The position numbers and the translations under genes were made by a program. Shown piece by piece: positions 28,001 through 43,000 of a stretch of DNA of 64,000 bases; position 1 is the stretch's first letter; the number at the start of each line of letters is the position of its first letter. The notes beneath the pieces were generated by a model, which saw only the letters and a program-made list of their open reading frames with translations, was not told where the DNA came from and did not search any database. Source of the DNA: Branchiostoma floridae (lineage: Eukaryota; Chordata; Leptocardii; Amphioxiformes; Branchiostomatidae). The stretch is taken from the NCBI RefSeq assembly GCF_000003815.2, contig NC_049997.1, forward strand, positions 14,316,323-14,380,322, in the 5' to 3' direction.

Positions 28001-31000
28001 AAATTTATTCGTTACAAAGATAAACGCAAAAGGTATAACATAGGTTCATTAACTTAAACCTTTTTCTAAAATAGAACGTGCCGGTGTTTCTTTTTAACAA
28101 GCTACTCACCCATGCTTTCAGTGAAGTATCCCGGCAAGCGGCAAATGTCATTTACAGTCGCCGCGCCGGAGATTTGTTTTAGCTTGTTTATCTTGGAAAT
28201 TTTCTTCACTTTTAGAAGATATGGGACTTAAAACCCATACCAGGAGACAAACAAATCCACATGCTTTATTTTCATGGGTAATATTGCTAAAGTCAACCTG
28301 TCATTTTTGCCGCGTTGCCGGATTTTGAAAGAAGGTTGCCGCGGCGCGACCATGTGCTTGGCTTATGGCGGTAGGACAAATTTATACGCAGAAATACGTT
28401 ATTTTCTGGCCTGTTGGCTGCGATTAAAAAGTTACATAGGCATCTAGCGTTGTTTTTAGATGTTACTAGTATACAACAAGAAAGAGATTTCCGGTTTTCC
28501 AGAAAACCGGTTTTTGACGTTCAGGTTTTAACCGGACTTGAACCGAAAGTTATAGCAAGTCCAAGTCCGGTTCGGCGAACCGGTACGCACCACTATACAC
28601 AAGTAGTGTATGTAGAAACTTTAAGACAATCTCATTGTTGTGCTTGGGTACCCACTGTGAGGTGATGTTTGCTTTAACCAACAACTGTTACATTGCTAAA
28701 CTGATGTTGTCAGCGGATGCTACGGTATTTGAAAACTGTTTCTGGAAACATTCAATGTACAATATTGTATGTCAGACATCTTATCAGTTGTTTATGCACA
28801 ATCATGTACTCAAACATTTAATTTCTTTTGTTCCAGGTCAACATGATGAGCTGCATCAGATACAGGTGAGAAATTTTTTCAATCCTTCACCTTCTTCTAC
28901 AAACTTATAAACAACAGGATTAATATAGACACATTTTTAAACCTGCCCAAGGGCGCACATGGGGAAGTCACTACCACAAATATCAATTTTTGCTAGAAAC
29001 ATTCCGGAGTGGATTGCTCTGCCTGGCACGTTGGTAATTACTCCCACTGTTGAGTCCTTCCGTGCCAGGCAGGAGGCCTGCCCTCCCTAACACGGGACCT
29101 CAACTCCCCCCTCTACTATGCCCCTTGCAGGCCATTTGGAGGTATCCTGATGTAGATGTAGATGTGGATGAATCCGCCATTAAACAACAACACAAGAAGA
29201 CAAAAACTGATTCAAATGGCAATTGTCCAGAAAAGCTCATTTGTTTCTTGTATGTTTGCAGACCATCCGCTCTGCCTGCTATGACACATCGCCATCGATC
29301 TACCAGACGTCAAAGACAGCAGTGGCTGCCCATTGGTCCATCCCACCTGCCAATCTTGCCCATGTGACCAATGTCCAATGGTCCATCGTGCAGGAGGTAG
29401 AGGGGGAGGAGACTGTGGTACAGGACTATGTGAACCTGGGCATGGCGACACACGGGATGGCTGTGAACCTGTATCTCCTACCTGACATCACCTATAAGTC
29501 CAAGGTCTTGTTCTGTCACCAGGCTGGCTGTTTTGCTCCAGGTAATGCTGCAGTCAGAACATCCTTTTTCATAAATATAAACTTTCTATATAAAAGAATG
29601 ATCAAAGTTGAAGGTATTGTCCAAGGTGCTGATTTGCCATTCATATGGTGCTCCAAAGTCTATGGTTGCTAACTGTCATGTAAACTTACTTTATAATTTA
29701 AAAGGATCAATTTAAATAAACTACAGATATTGTTCAAGGTGCTGATATGCCATTCAGAAGGTGAATGGTTGCTGACTGTCTGCTTCATTCTATTTATTTA
29801 AGAAAACATGAAGAAAAATATGTTGACAATTACTATTGACTATTCTTATCTTTTATCAATTGTTCATGTGGGTGAAATGTTGCTGAACAAAAAAAATATT
29901 TTTTTCATTTCCAGTCTACAGGTCAGGATTGGTCTCTGCATTTATCCTATTTATCTCAGAAAATGATAATCGTTGGTGAAAATAATATGTTAATGATTCT
30001 GATCCTTTGCTGACAGTTGGTAACATTTTTAGAATTGTTTTACCTAACATATAGGTTGAAGGACAATCCTTATTACACAACCAAAGGGTACTTACATTGC
30101 TTACGTTTCGATGCAGTAAGCTATGTAAGTACCCACTGGTTGTGTAATAAGAATTCTTCTTCACCCTATATTCTACCAACCTAATGAAACTTTTTTCGGA
30201 TGTCCTAACATATGTTTACATATGTGGGTAATACTACCATAAGCTATGTCCTGATTTCTAATTAACGATTTAGATGTTATTCGTCACCAATAGACTTAAT
30301 CACAATATACCCCCTCCAGTCTACAGTTCAGGATTCCTGGTGGCTCCTGACCCACCACTTCCCGGAACACTTCACGTCACCAGTCCGTACCCAGACTCGG
30401 GCACCAGGAGCGCTGACGTCATCTTTGACAAGTTCAGTGACCTGTACTACCCTACTGATGACGTCATGAACTTCTATGACTGGGCCGTCGCAGATGACTC
30501 GGAGAATGGAAAATTACTGACTGACTGGGCAACAGTTGTGCCTACATCTTCTGATGAAACAACAGTGAGTACAGTTAAAGAAGAGCGGTACATAATAGAA
30601 GATAAGCCATTGCTCTCAAACAGTCCGGCCACAATTTGGTGGACAGGGGATCTTGTTGTTAGGGTTGTTGACTTAGAATCCAATGGTTCTGGATTTGACT
30701 CTAGGAGAACAATGTTGAAAATGTTCTTGCTAGGGGTGGGTACCGGTACAGAAAATTCAGGTCCAGGTCTGGTTCAGGTCCAAGGGATCAGGTCCAGGTC
30801 CGGACCTGAACCTGGACCTGATGCAGTTTGTCTCATACCAATGGTCCATTTCACTACAAAGAAATCTGTTTGCTGGAGTATTAGACTTACACTGGTGTTT
30901 TAACATCCTACAACGCTAACTGCACCTGTACGATTGGCTGTAAAACTTGGTAGAAATTATTACAAACTCTTCTCTACTTCACTCTTGTTATTTTCTTCCA

Positions 31001-34000
31001 CCTGCAAGCGCCAAAACGTGTGAATGCCTGATAAAATAATCTGTTACTTTTCTAATCGGTCCAACATCCGGTCCACCTAATTTTTTCAGGTCCGGTTTTT
31101 CTGGACCGTTCCAATAAAAAAAAACGTTTTTGTACCGGTAGGCTGTACCGATACCCAGCCCTTGCGCTTATTTCCTCACCGGACTCAGATGACAATGATT
31201 CCCTAGCTATGGTTAGGGAACTTCCTCTTGGATGGGATGTAATTGCCAGAGGTCCTGTGTTGGAGGAAGCATGTTAAAGAACCCAACACACTTAGAAAAA
31301 CAGTTTTTATCAGTCTGGTCATATGTGGTTTGTCCCTACTATTACTAACAATACACAAGTAGTTTACTGCTTATGTGAAACAAGCTTTGCCAAACAAATA
31401 AAGTGATAATGATATCTATTATCTTCTCCACAGATTTCCTTCTCTGTTGATGGACTGCCACGTGATCTGACCAAGTGTCTGAGTCTGGTTGTGAGAGGAC
31501 ACGCCCACACGGGGCTGTCGGCATCTGTGTCCACGGAGATTGTACAATGTGAACAAACTGACACCAACAGAGGACTGAACTACTCAACAGTCATAGACAC
31601 TCGCCGTGAGTTAACAATGTTCCCTCAAGAGGGTATTTCTTGGAAAATATCCAGAATTAGATTGGATACTGTTACATTTATTGAATTTTGACATCCTTCT
31701 GAAGTATGTTGAGGTAATTTCAGATTTTTTTTCAAAGCGTTGAGACATTTCAGTCAAATAAAGCATCTCAAGATCTGGTCAAAATACTTCCATTCAAGGC
31801 AAAACAACTCAAAACTTAGCACAGAATTTAGAGATGTTTGGAAGATTTTTCGATTTTCTCTTCTCATCACTGAAGTGTGAAAACTCCTGCTGGGGTTATT
31901 ATAATCGTGCCATGTTCCATATGATATTGGATATGTAAGTGCATGGTTCGTCTAACAAGATTTATTGTGTAGAGTTCAAAAATCAGACACAGATTCGTAG
32001 AACGCAATTTTCCAAGGTGCTGATCTGCCATCCAAAGGCTCAACAAAGCTGTACTTGATTTTCTTAATGATAAAAGCCTTGATCAAATGCTTTTGACTCA
32101 TGTTCATTTGTATTCACCAGCTAACATCACACTGGAGCTGAATACAGACTGGACCGAGTATGACATCGACTACACAAGCGAGACAACAATGCTGTCTGCC
32201 GTGTGGCCGACGTTACGTCACCGGAAGTACGAGTGGGCTGTCCTGGAGGATAAATCAGGGTCCAGTCTATCCGCCATGGCCGGACACCACCTCAGCGTTC
32301 CCAACCCATGTGACCACCAGGATATGATAGTGTGCGGCCGAACCACCAGTGTAAGTTGGACATTGTTCAGAATAACATAAAGTTGTTCAAATAAAGAAAT
32401 TGCTGTTGTTTGGAAGAGCTAGGCTTGGGAGAGAATACATGTAGTTCCATCTTCCTTTAGTGAATTTTTACTTCTACACTGTGTAAGCCTTGAAAATGTA
32501 TCCATGTTATCCTAAGTCTGGTTCACTTCCCTGACAAAATGGCACTGGCTAATAGAGAAATGATTGGCATTTAAAGAATTTGGGGATTATAATGCAAGTG
32601 TTCTGATTACATACCTGACACACAATCATTCATAAGGCAATGAAGAAGCATTCAGCAGAGCAATACCCTTCTTCTAAAAAAATATAAAACATGCAAAGTA
32701 GTGCAACTCTGAGTTATAAAAAATTATCTGACTTCTTTTCCTTCGATAGGAATATGTGAATGCAAATGGTCTGAGCCTAGAACATAACAAGCGGTACATC
32801 GTGTGCATCCATGCTGCGGAGACGTCCATAACGTACGAGAAGTGGGTGGAGACCCTTCCAGAGACGGCCGTCTGTAGCAGCGGGGTGACGGTAGACGTGA
32901 CTCCGCCCAGCGCAGATGCTGCCGACGTCTGGATTGGCTCTAATGACAAATCTAATTACCAGGTAGACAAGCAATCGCCAACTCTTCGGTCCTGCTTTTT
33001 TGTTGTGAAAATCAGCCCAATTTGACTTATTTCCAATGAGTTTAACGTGTCTGTGTTTCTGCATATTTTGGTCAGCGTAACTTACTATTCGATTAAGCTG
33101 CCATTGTCATAATATTTGGTTTTGGTGAAGGACTTGGAAAGGTAAACCTCAAGAGCAATTTTGGGCTTCCTACTTGGTTAAGAAGTTCTTATGCATAAAC
33201 TAATTTGTTCATCTTGGCCTATGACTTAATTCTTATTTAATTTACAATGTCTTCTCTGAGAGCTCTCACAAGGTAAATGAATCCTTGAGGCTATTTTTGT
33301 TAATTTAAAAACAGGTTGTTGAAAAGATACAGATTGAAGAGTTTTTTGATTCACTGTTGTCTAACTATTTTCTTGAATGTTGTTTTGTTTCATAGGTGTC
33401 AACGACTGAAATGTTCATTCAATGGGATGAGTTTGTGGATGTAGAAGAACATCATGCGTCTATGCATCACTCTGGGATTGAGCACTACGAGTATGCAATT
33501 GGTAAGAAATAATTTATTTTATCCTATACTTAGAGCTGCAAATAGGAATTTCAGCAAGGCCTGGGTATGGTAGTTGCATTTATATAGGTTGTATGATGCT
33601 TTGATAATGAATTAGCAGCAGTTTAGTCATGTTATTGCAAATATGTGAATGATACATCTGTTTTGATATGTTGTGTTTTGAATACAAATCACCAAGGCAA
33701 CCCAGACAAGCTAATTGCTTATGATTTATGAGTGGTAGATAGCAGCTCCTGTGCCTGGTAAGAAGTGGCCTAAGTTTGGGCCCTCTTGCAACTTCTTTGG
33801 AACTGCAGGAGTGTAAGTTGAAACAGAGTAAGCCAACTGATGAGGGATGTATGAATTTTTCATGATTCTTTACCTTTTGGTAACTTTGATGAAGACCAAC
33901 TAATGTCTTGCATATTATGCAAATTAGGACATCATTTGCATAATTTCCTCACCGGGCTGCGTCTCAAGAACATTATTTTCCAATTTATGGACTTTAAGAG

Positions 34001-37000
34001 AACATGAATTTGTCAGATGCTTTTTTGTTATCGATGCATTGAAATCTCAACCTGGTTAATAAATCGTACCAATTCCACAGGTACGATTGCCGGTGGGTCG
34101 GACATCCAGAGCTGGACAGATGTGGGTGTGACAGACCACGTCACTCTGCATGGACTTAGGCTACAACATGGCTGGTCATACTACGCAACAGTCAAAGGTG
34201 ATCCTCAACTATCTATGCTTTAACTATTATTACCTGAAAGATGCTATATCATAAAAATATCCTATCATACTGACTACAATATTTGAATCAAACCACACAA
34301 TACAACTCATTTAAGACTATAAGAGCAAATCTATGTTTTGACAGGAAAGACAGATGCTATGTACAGCATACACAATCATGTTCATAATGATTATCATACC
34401 AGGGAAATTCCCCTATCTTTTCTGGAAGCATTAGGCTATCGGCTTATGTTCTGTCCACAAGACTGCAACCTTTACCTGTAGCATGCAAGTCACATTAGCA
34501 ACAGGTTATTTCAACTCCTGTCTTGAAGTGTCAAGGCTTAGTAACTAACCAATACATCTAGATTTCATGCACACACTATGAAACCCTTGAAGACATATTT
34601 TGTCCCAAATTCTTCTATGTTCTTTTTCGTCAGCTGTGGACTTTGTTGGACTTTCGACAACCAAAGGTTCCCAGAGAGTGACAGTTGACACCACGCCACC
34701 ACAGAAATCCGACACACACATCAATGTTGGAGGCAGTTTTCACCTCAGCTCATCATCTGTGTCAGCAAGGTACAGTAAGATATCATGACATGACTGTGAC
34801 TTTGCAATTTAAATTCAGCACCGATCATACATGTACATACGTCTGTACTCTATTATTCATAAATGACATTGAATATTCTTGGAAAAAGAAATTCGTGTTA
34901 TGTTGTGTCCTTTTGAAAAACGCTTGAAAAAAGTCCACCCATGTGTAGCACATTTTGTTTGGAGGGGTAAAAAGGCAGTGATAGGAAAAGGAGAAGCTCT
35001 TAGACTACCTTCTATTACTTAATACCATATACACATTTTGTTAACATCCCACTGCCCTGCAGTGTACTGCCTCAAAAAGCCTTTACATGCATGCAGGACT
35101 ATTACGTTTTACTTGCCTTGTGATTTCTGTTTTGCATAACATGTATTTTAATTTTCATATCCTATTTACAGCTGGGAGGGTGTGTTCTACGACACAGAGA
35201 GTGGAGTTTCGTTCTTTGAGTGGGCGGTCGGCTCCAGGGCTGGTCATGCCGACATCTACCCCTTCACTAGGGTGGAGGAGACGGAGGCTGAGACAGATGA
35301 GAACAGTCCTCTTCAGCTTCATGAAGGGCACGAATACTATGTCTCCATCAAGGTACTTGATGATTATGTGTATTTAAGTCTATATTATAATATGAAGAAG
35401 GATTTTACTTGCTTCTAACAAGAAATGAAATTAGATTACATTTTCACGATTGTCTTCTTCAGCATATCTGAGGATCTGATTGCTTAGGATATGTCAATGT
35501 GGTCATATATAGTCATCTGGTAACAAGTAGCCAAAGTTTAGAACATTGTGAGGTCACCTCTAACATATCATTTGATGGCCCATAGGCTTATAACGGAGCC
35601 GGCCTGATGACCATGGCGACTTCCTGGGCCGTGGTTGTTGAGACGTCCGCACCTGAGCCTGGGAACGTGTACGACGGACCCACTGGCGTCACCGTGAACG
35701 ACATAGACTATCAAGATTACGTCACCGCCATCCATGCCCACTGGGACGGTTTTTACGACCCCCATTCTGCTATTGTGAGCTACACGTGGAGCGTCGGGGT
35801 GTGTGCTGGGTGTAGCGACATTCTTGCTCCACAAAACGTTGGGCTTCTTCAAGGTACTACCAACATTTACTTGAAACTCACACTCTTTGAAGTACAGCTG
35901 AAACTGAACTTTTTATTGGCGACACCTCAGGAGTGGTGGCATTTCTTATAAAATTGTTCTTTTGTTAAGAAGATACCATGAACAGCATTTGAAACAGCAG
36001 ATAAATGGTTGTTTTTTTTCTCAACAGCTGCAAGTGTGGACGCCCTTCAGCTGACCCCAGGAGAGACGTACTACGTGACGGTGACGGCGTGTAACGCTGC
36101 CGACCTCTGCACCACGGTGTCGTCTGACGGAGTTATCCCTGACGACTCCCCGCCTGTGGCTGGGAGAGTCCTGGATGGCGCCCAGGGAGAGGAGGCCTCA
36201 TTCCAGGCATCCACGTAAGTATACATCCACAAAATACAATTGGATCTTCTAGTAATAGACCCCTTTGAACCACACAAACTGTGTTCGTCACAGTTTGTGT
36301 GGTTCAAAGCGGCGCCAGCGCGTCAAGTACCAAGGGGAAGTTTCCGAATGGCAGACACTAACATGTGGAGTACACAAGGCACCAAGTTAGGTCCACTGAT
36401 CTTCTTGGTACTGGTGAATGACGCGGTTCCTGTCGACCAATCAACAGCAGACACCTTTAAGTTTGTCGACGACCTGTCTTTGTTGGAGCCACGACACGTG
36501 CTCAGTGCGCCCACCATCCAAGATGATGTCGACGGCTTGGCCCGATGGACCGAAGATAACCTCATGACTTTGAATCCGTCGAAATGTAAAGTCCTTGTTT
36601 TTTGTTTCATGAAGAACCCCCCACCCCCACCTGTGATCACAGTTGGTCCTACACAGCTGGAGGTCGTCGAGTTTGCCCGCATTTTAGGTGTCATCCTCCA
36701 AAGCAACCTGAAGTGGTCTAAACAAGTCGAAACGATGGTTGGGAAGGGAAACAAAAGACTGTACATGTTAAGAACACTGTCCAAGTATGGCCTAACTACT
36801 GGTGACCTTGTACTTGTCTATATTGGTTTTGTGCGCCCGGTATTGGAATACGCATGCCAAGTGTGGCATCCAGGATTGACTGTTGCTGAATGTAAGTCAA
36901 TTGAAAGAGTGCAGAAGAGAGCTTGTAGGATAATCCTCGGACAGAACTATACCTGCTACAGCTCGGCACTGACTGAACTCTCCCTCACATCACTGTCTCA

Positions 37001-40000
37001 GAGACGTCATGACCTATGCAGTTCTTATGCTCGTTCACTGTATAGATCCCCGACCTACATGGACTGGTTCCCTCCCTGTCGTAAGGAGATTACTGGCAGA
37101 AATACACGTTCAGCCAACAAACTGCAGGTCCCCAGAGCCAACACCTCTCGTTTAAGGAAAAGTCCAATATACTATATGGTCTCACTGCTCAATGACGACA
37201 TTGTATGAACTATGTGTTTCTACCTTCCCAGTTTGTAAAGAAGTCTGCGTAATGATGTGATTATTGACGTACATATGTATATAGTTGGAACAGTTTTTAA
37301 GCCATTTTTAACTGTTAACAAGCCCACCAATTCAGCCCTTGGGCTGCTATCAGAAGCTTGTACGTTTTTATTGTTTTGAACGAATAAACCTGTCATTCAT
37401 TCATTCATTCAGGAGATTTTACTCACAGACCATAATGTTATCGTGTTCCTATTCAAAGAAATACTTGCTTCTTGGGTTGGTGGAAATGCACGTGTACCCG
37501 CAAGCACTTTCCAAATGTAATCAAAAGTCTGTTGTCATGTTAACTGCCCTCTTCATCATCTTCTTTATCATCATCATGCTCTCTTTCAAAATCAGGAGCA
37601 GTCTAGCTGCCCACTGGTATGGGTTCAACGACCCCCACTCTGGGCTGTCCCACTATGAGTGGCGCGCTGGTACCACACCGGGTGGACATGACATCGTGGG
37701 AGTGACACAGGTTAGTATACTCCGCATAGTGTGTTCAATGTTTGTTGTCTTAAGATTGTATTTTCTCAAAGCCTACCTGACCAAGATGCTTTAATGCTTA
37801 GGTGCTAAAATAATTATATTGTGTGTTGCTGTGCTCTACATGTATTTGTCGTGCAGCTCTACATGTATTTGTTGTGCTGCTATACAATACTAGTATACTG
37901 TAATTCCTGTTTTTTTCAATGTACTGTTATGTTCACGGTTTTCACTGTGACGACTGTGAAGTTATCGTTACTGATAACAAATAATTCACAGACTTTTTTT
38001 ATGTGCACTTGCCACAACAGTGAACATTTAGTTCCGAGAGCAAGTTAAATTTTCTCAGACCGTGAAAGTTTGATACCAAGAAGACAAAGTGAATTACACT
38101 ATTTGTCGTGCTGCTCTACATGTATGTGTAATGTTGCTCAACAGCTCCACCTGACGAATGTAGCTGTAAAGACAGGGCTCTCCCTCCCTGTCAACACCAT
38201 GATCTACATTACTGTGATGGCCTACAACCATGTGGGGATGGCTGTGGAGACCACATCTAATGGTAAAGATGTTAAACCATTTGCTAATTTTGAAGGATGC
38301 CTATGTACACATTTTATGATATTTCTTGATAAAACAGAGATAATGTTACCCTGTGTCATTTTCTAATCCATCGTCAAAGAAACATGACTCCATTTAGATA
38401 AGATCAATATACAAAAGATACCACACAAAAAATGATATTTTGTTCATGTTGAAAGGATTCCGGGTAGACACATCTGCTCCGACAGTGACGACAGCCGTGC
38501 ACTTTGACCACACCCATGGTTCCCTTGTGAGCGGAACACAGACATGGCGGTCTGCTGTGAAGATAAGATGGCGGTTTGACGACAGCGAGAGTCTGGTGGT
38601 GGATCAGCACGTCTCGCTGTCCAACCATCACGGGGCGGAGGTCGCCAACATAAAGGTGTGTGGAAAAGTTGTACTTTCATTAATAGCTTCATTAAAACGT
38701 ATAAGACACCTCCATGAATAGTCTGAAAGCATGTGAATATCAAAACTGTACATACAACAAAGTGCTTTGAAGTTAATGGTAAACCCGATGAATGAAGAAT
38801 AAATTTTTGACGGCCTTTTAAAGTGTGGTTTTCGCGAGGGGCCAGGCCAAGCCGGGCGACCATATCCCAGAAACCCGTCACGTGACCCCATGACGTAAGA
38901 GGTGACAGAACGCACCGCCGACTCTGGCTCGTCTGCATGCCAAGCAAACACCAGTAAACAACTAAAAGTCTTTGGCAATTAATTAAAGTTCTCTTTACAG
39001 AAAATGAGTCACATATGGGTCCTAAACCAAACACTTACCCTAACCCTACACTGCCACCTTTGGGGAAAAAGTAGCATTCAGAGCTTGCTAGTGCCTAGTT
39101 GTCAAAACATTGGTTTGTGAAAAAAAGATGTTGCTTTGAAATGTGAAATGTTGAAAGAACCTTATTTGCAAGCAATACTGAAGATAGCCAAAGTTTCAAG
39201 CTACTTGTATTCAATGAGTGATCAAAAAAGAGTGAAGCTCATCAAAACAATTGCTCAATAGTTCTACTTTACCAGACTTTTTGCTTCATGTACTTACAAT
39301 GTAGCTGTGAATTGAAATGTTTTCAGCTCAATGGCACTGTGTATGAGTACACATTCACCGAGCTCGCACTGGATGATGGGAACAACTACGTTGCCAAGGT
39401 GATCGGATGTAACAACGCGAAGCTCTGCACAGAAACACAGACTGGATCTCTCTTGGTAAGGAAAAACGGCAGCAACTTCTTAACTAGCTGGCTTATTGTC
39501 TCTAATGCAACCAGTTTAATACCAGGAAGATGAGGGAATTGACCATAATGATGGGCCTTGAGCGATGAATTTTGTGCTATAGTAACTTTTAGTATTATAT
39601 TGCCAAAAAGCAGTAACTGGATATGATTTTGGAAACGGTCAGATGTTTCAGATATCATCCACTTTCTTTTGTCAGTGACACTGAAGAGATCTGGAAAAAC
39701 CTTCTTTTTTTTTTTCTCAATACCCTTACTTACAATTTTAGATGTCTGATAGGAAACAATGTAAGACAAAGTCAAGCTGAAGACAATTTTACTTCCTTCC
39801 CGATCTCTTCATTGTCACTGACGAAAGGTAGTGGATGCAATCTGAAACGTCTGACTGTTTCGTCATATCCAGTTGCTTGTCAAGAGTATCTGCTTTTGGG
39901 CATATCTTATTACCTTCTTCCACTGTATAATATCTTAATTTGTTCGTAAAAGATGATAATCTGGTATAGGAGAACACAAATTCATTCTTCTTTGTCCGTG

Positions 40001-43000
40001 CAGGTGGACTCTTCCAAGCCATTGACCGGTCACTTCGCTATCAACACCACCCACGCTGCCAGGCTGACCAGGCACAGGGACAGCTGGATGACGTACGACA
40101 ACAGCGGAACTCCGACCTTGAAGCTAGCCTGGCTCGGCTTTAGTGACTACCACTCTGGGATAGACAGACTCATGGTGGCTGTCGGGAGTGGCTTCTACGG
40201 AAGGGACAAGACTCTGGTAAGTTGTCCTCCGAACAAGCATCAGCAATAGCAATGATCTCCAAATCCTCTCTAAATCCTGTGTCAAAAGAGCTACCCATCA
40301 AATATTGTAGCACCCTTTAGTGACTACCACTCCGGGATAGACAGACTCATGGTGGCTGTCGGGAATAGCTTCTACAGAAGGGAGAAGACTCTGGTATTAA
40401 GGCCTCTCTCTAACAAGCATCAACAAAAAGTGTTCTTGTCAGTATTCTAACTTTAATTGCACCTTGGACTGAAAAGCTACGTCTTGAGACCTTATTCATA
40501 ACCTTAAAGATTATCGTACTTGAATAACTGGTTCCTTTATCCACAGGACAACCTACAATGTGTTAGAACAAGGTATTTGGGATATCAAATTGGCGGACCA
40601 TATTTTGCAGTTTGAAGCCACCGCCTCCCTGTTTTCAAAGTGATGGATATAGGTTACGTGACTCGGATAAAGGTGAACAAGTATTACCATGTGACCTTAG
40701 ATAAAGGAGGTTATAATAAAATCATCAAATTATGCTCTTACACTGGCTGCTTTTTGCGACATTCTCCCTCCCACAGAATGGTGCACCCCAGGTTCTGGCT
40801 CATGGTAGTCAAGTTGGAGACCAGGAGAATGACGAAGGTTACGTCTACACAGGAAGTGTTCAACTGTCAAGTTCTGTGTCTGACTACAGCACGCTGTACA
40901 TCTCTCTATGGGCCATCAATGGGGTAATAATAACGTCCCATTTTAATAGTTCAAGTTGTTTGTTAGTAAGTGAACTGTAGCCATAGTATGTAAAATATCT
41001 ATTGCACAACAATTGTACACAGTACAATAAATGACAGCAACTATTACACAGAGTACAAAATAAAGATATTGGGTAAAACTTAATATTCTAGTTACTTTAA
41101 CTGTACAATAAGGGCTTGCATAAGATTTGATATCATGTTTCAATCAAGTGGGGCTAATCATGTGTGTTGGTATTTTTTCTATGAACACTCATGATTCGGT
41201 GAATAGCTTGATATATGATGTTAAATATTGTATCTAGAACAATCCATGACAAAGTGGAATTCATCTTCAATTTGTTCAAGACAAAATGGACAAAGACGTT
41301 CATTTGAAGCTGCATTGACGATGCTACTTTCCTCACAGGTTGGGTTGGCGAGTACCGTGCTCCACTCAGCTTTCCAGGCGGTTCCTGCCTCTGGTTCCAC
41401 CGGGAGTTTGAGGCTGGTGCGCCGCTGTGACGCTCACTCCTGCTACGGACACTGCATCTGTGCACCCTTCAACCAGAACTGTGCACGGCCAAGTGGCAAC
41501 ACCTGCACACAACTGGACAGCTGTGAGTGCCTAAGACATTGTGGCCTTGTCTATGACTGTCACAGTAGCACAAGAGATGATATTCTCTTGTTTGCTGCAC
41601 AGTCTTTAGGAACCATTTTAATTTAACAGTAGATTTTTGGGCAAATAATACTCTAATTCTCTGGCAATTTTGAAAGTTGGGAGCATTGACAGTGGGCCGC
41701 CTGAGCTTAGGAAATGTACTAGTATTTCAGTCCATATTCTTTTATTTTGTCACATGACAACTATCAAGCAGGTGCATGAAAATAACTAATTAAGACATAT
41801 ATTAACTACATGTATATGATTATTCAACTCTTTGCTGTATGTATTGTCCAATGCTGTATAATAGCGACACTTCATGATGCCACAAGCTTAAGTCTGTAAT
41901 GGAATGCTACAGTTAGAATTTCATACTTTCTGCATGATCATAATCAAAGAACATTGATGTCTGTTTCAGCTGACAAAAGCTACTCCAGAATCGAAGTTTA
42001 CGACAAAACGGACTACAGTCTCCTGACCAATGGGGACACGTCTGACGCCTCCTACACCTACTCCACATGCGCACTGGCGGCCACCTGGAGGGAGGCTACA
42101 ATAGGGTCTGCCGGGAGACCTTACAGATATGAGTGGAGCGCTGGAATCAGTGTAAGTGCGGGTATCTTGTCCAAATAGGAAGCAAGTAGACCCCTTTTCC
42201 ATCACACATTAATTGCTGGACAACCAAAATTGGCAGGGTTGGACGAGTTTTCTAAAACTCACTTGTCCTACCAGACAAGCACATTAAAAATTTACTTTCC
42301 CAAACCAATTTTTCACTTGCCCATAATAAATGTCACTTTTTTATGCATTGTCACTTCCAGCAATGGAATTCTTATCATTGTCTCACTCTATTTTTCTATG
42401 TTGACCATTGCTTGATGTCATGACTGTAATAAGTATCGTAAGTATCATAAGTATATGAAAATCTCACTCAATGGAAAAATTTTACTTGCCCAATGGGGCA
42501 AGTGGGGTGTAGGTCATGCACTTGCCCGATCAGTACTTTCACTTGCCATGGAAAATAGGTCTAGTAGACTTGTCCAACCTTAATGGGATTTGCATAACCC
42601 TCAATAGCATATGTAGAATATCATGCAATATGTAAAAGAATGACTTGAAAGACAGCAACACACAGAAAACATTTTAGAAAGTAATACTTAGACTTTAATA
42701 TCTATTTTTTGCCACATTTTTCAGGGACAAACTGTTGGCTCAGGGCTGTTTGATCTTGTCTACGACCGTGTCTGGTACGATGTAGGTCTGGAGACCAGCG
42801 CTGTTCTCACCCTTCCTGTGGGAAGTAAGTTTTCGAACAAAGAAAACTTTATTTTTACCTCCATGAAATGTCATGGAGGTTATATTTTACCCAGCGTTTG
42901 TGTGTGTGTGTGTGTGTGTGTCTGTCTGTCTGTCTGTCTGTCAACAAGATAACTCAAGAACGGCTGGATGGATTAGTTTCATACTTGGTGTGTTGGTGGG

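Noticed and set aside
36240-37208. Reverse transcriptase ORF as an exon of the giant gene
   Set aside because: Exons 41 and 42 match directly in phase 2 and in repeat sequence, and the ORF has CR1-type motifs and tail.
39036-39049. Telomere-like CCCTAACCCTA
   Set aside because: Only two units; too short to be an interstitial telomere.
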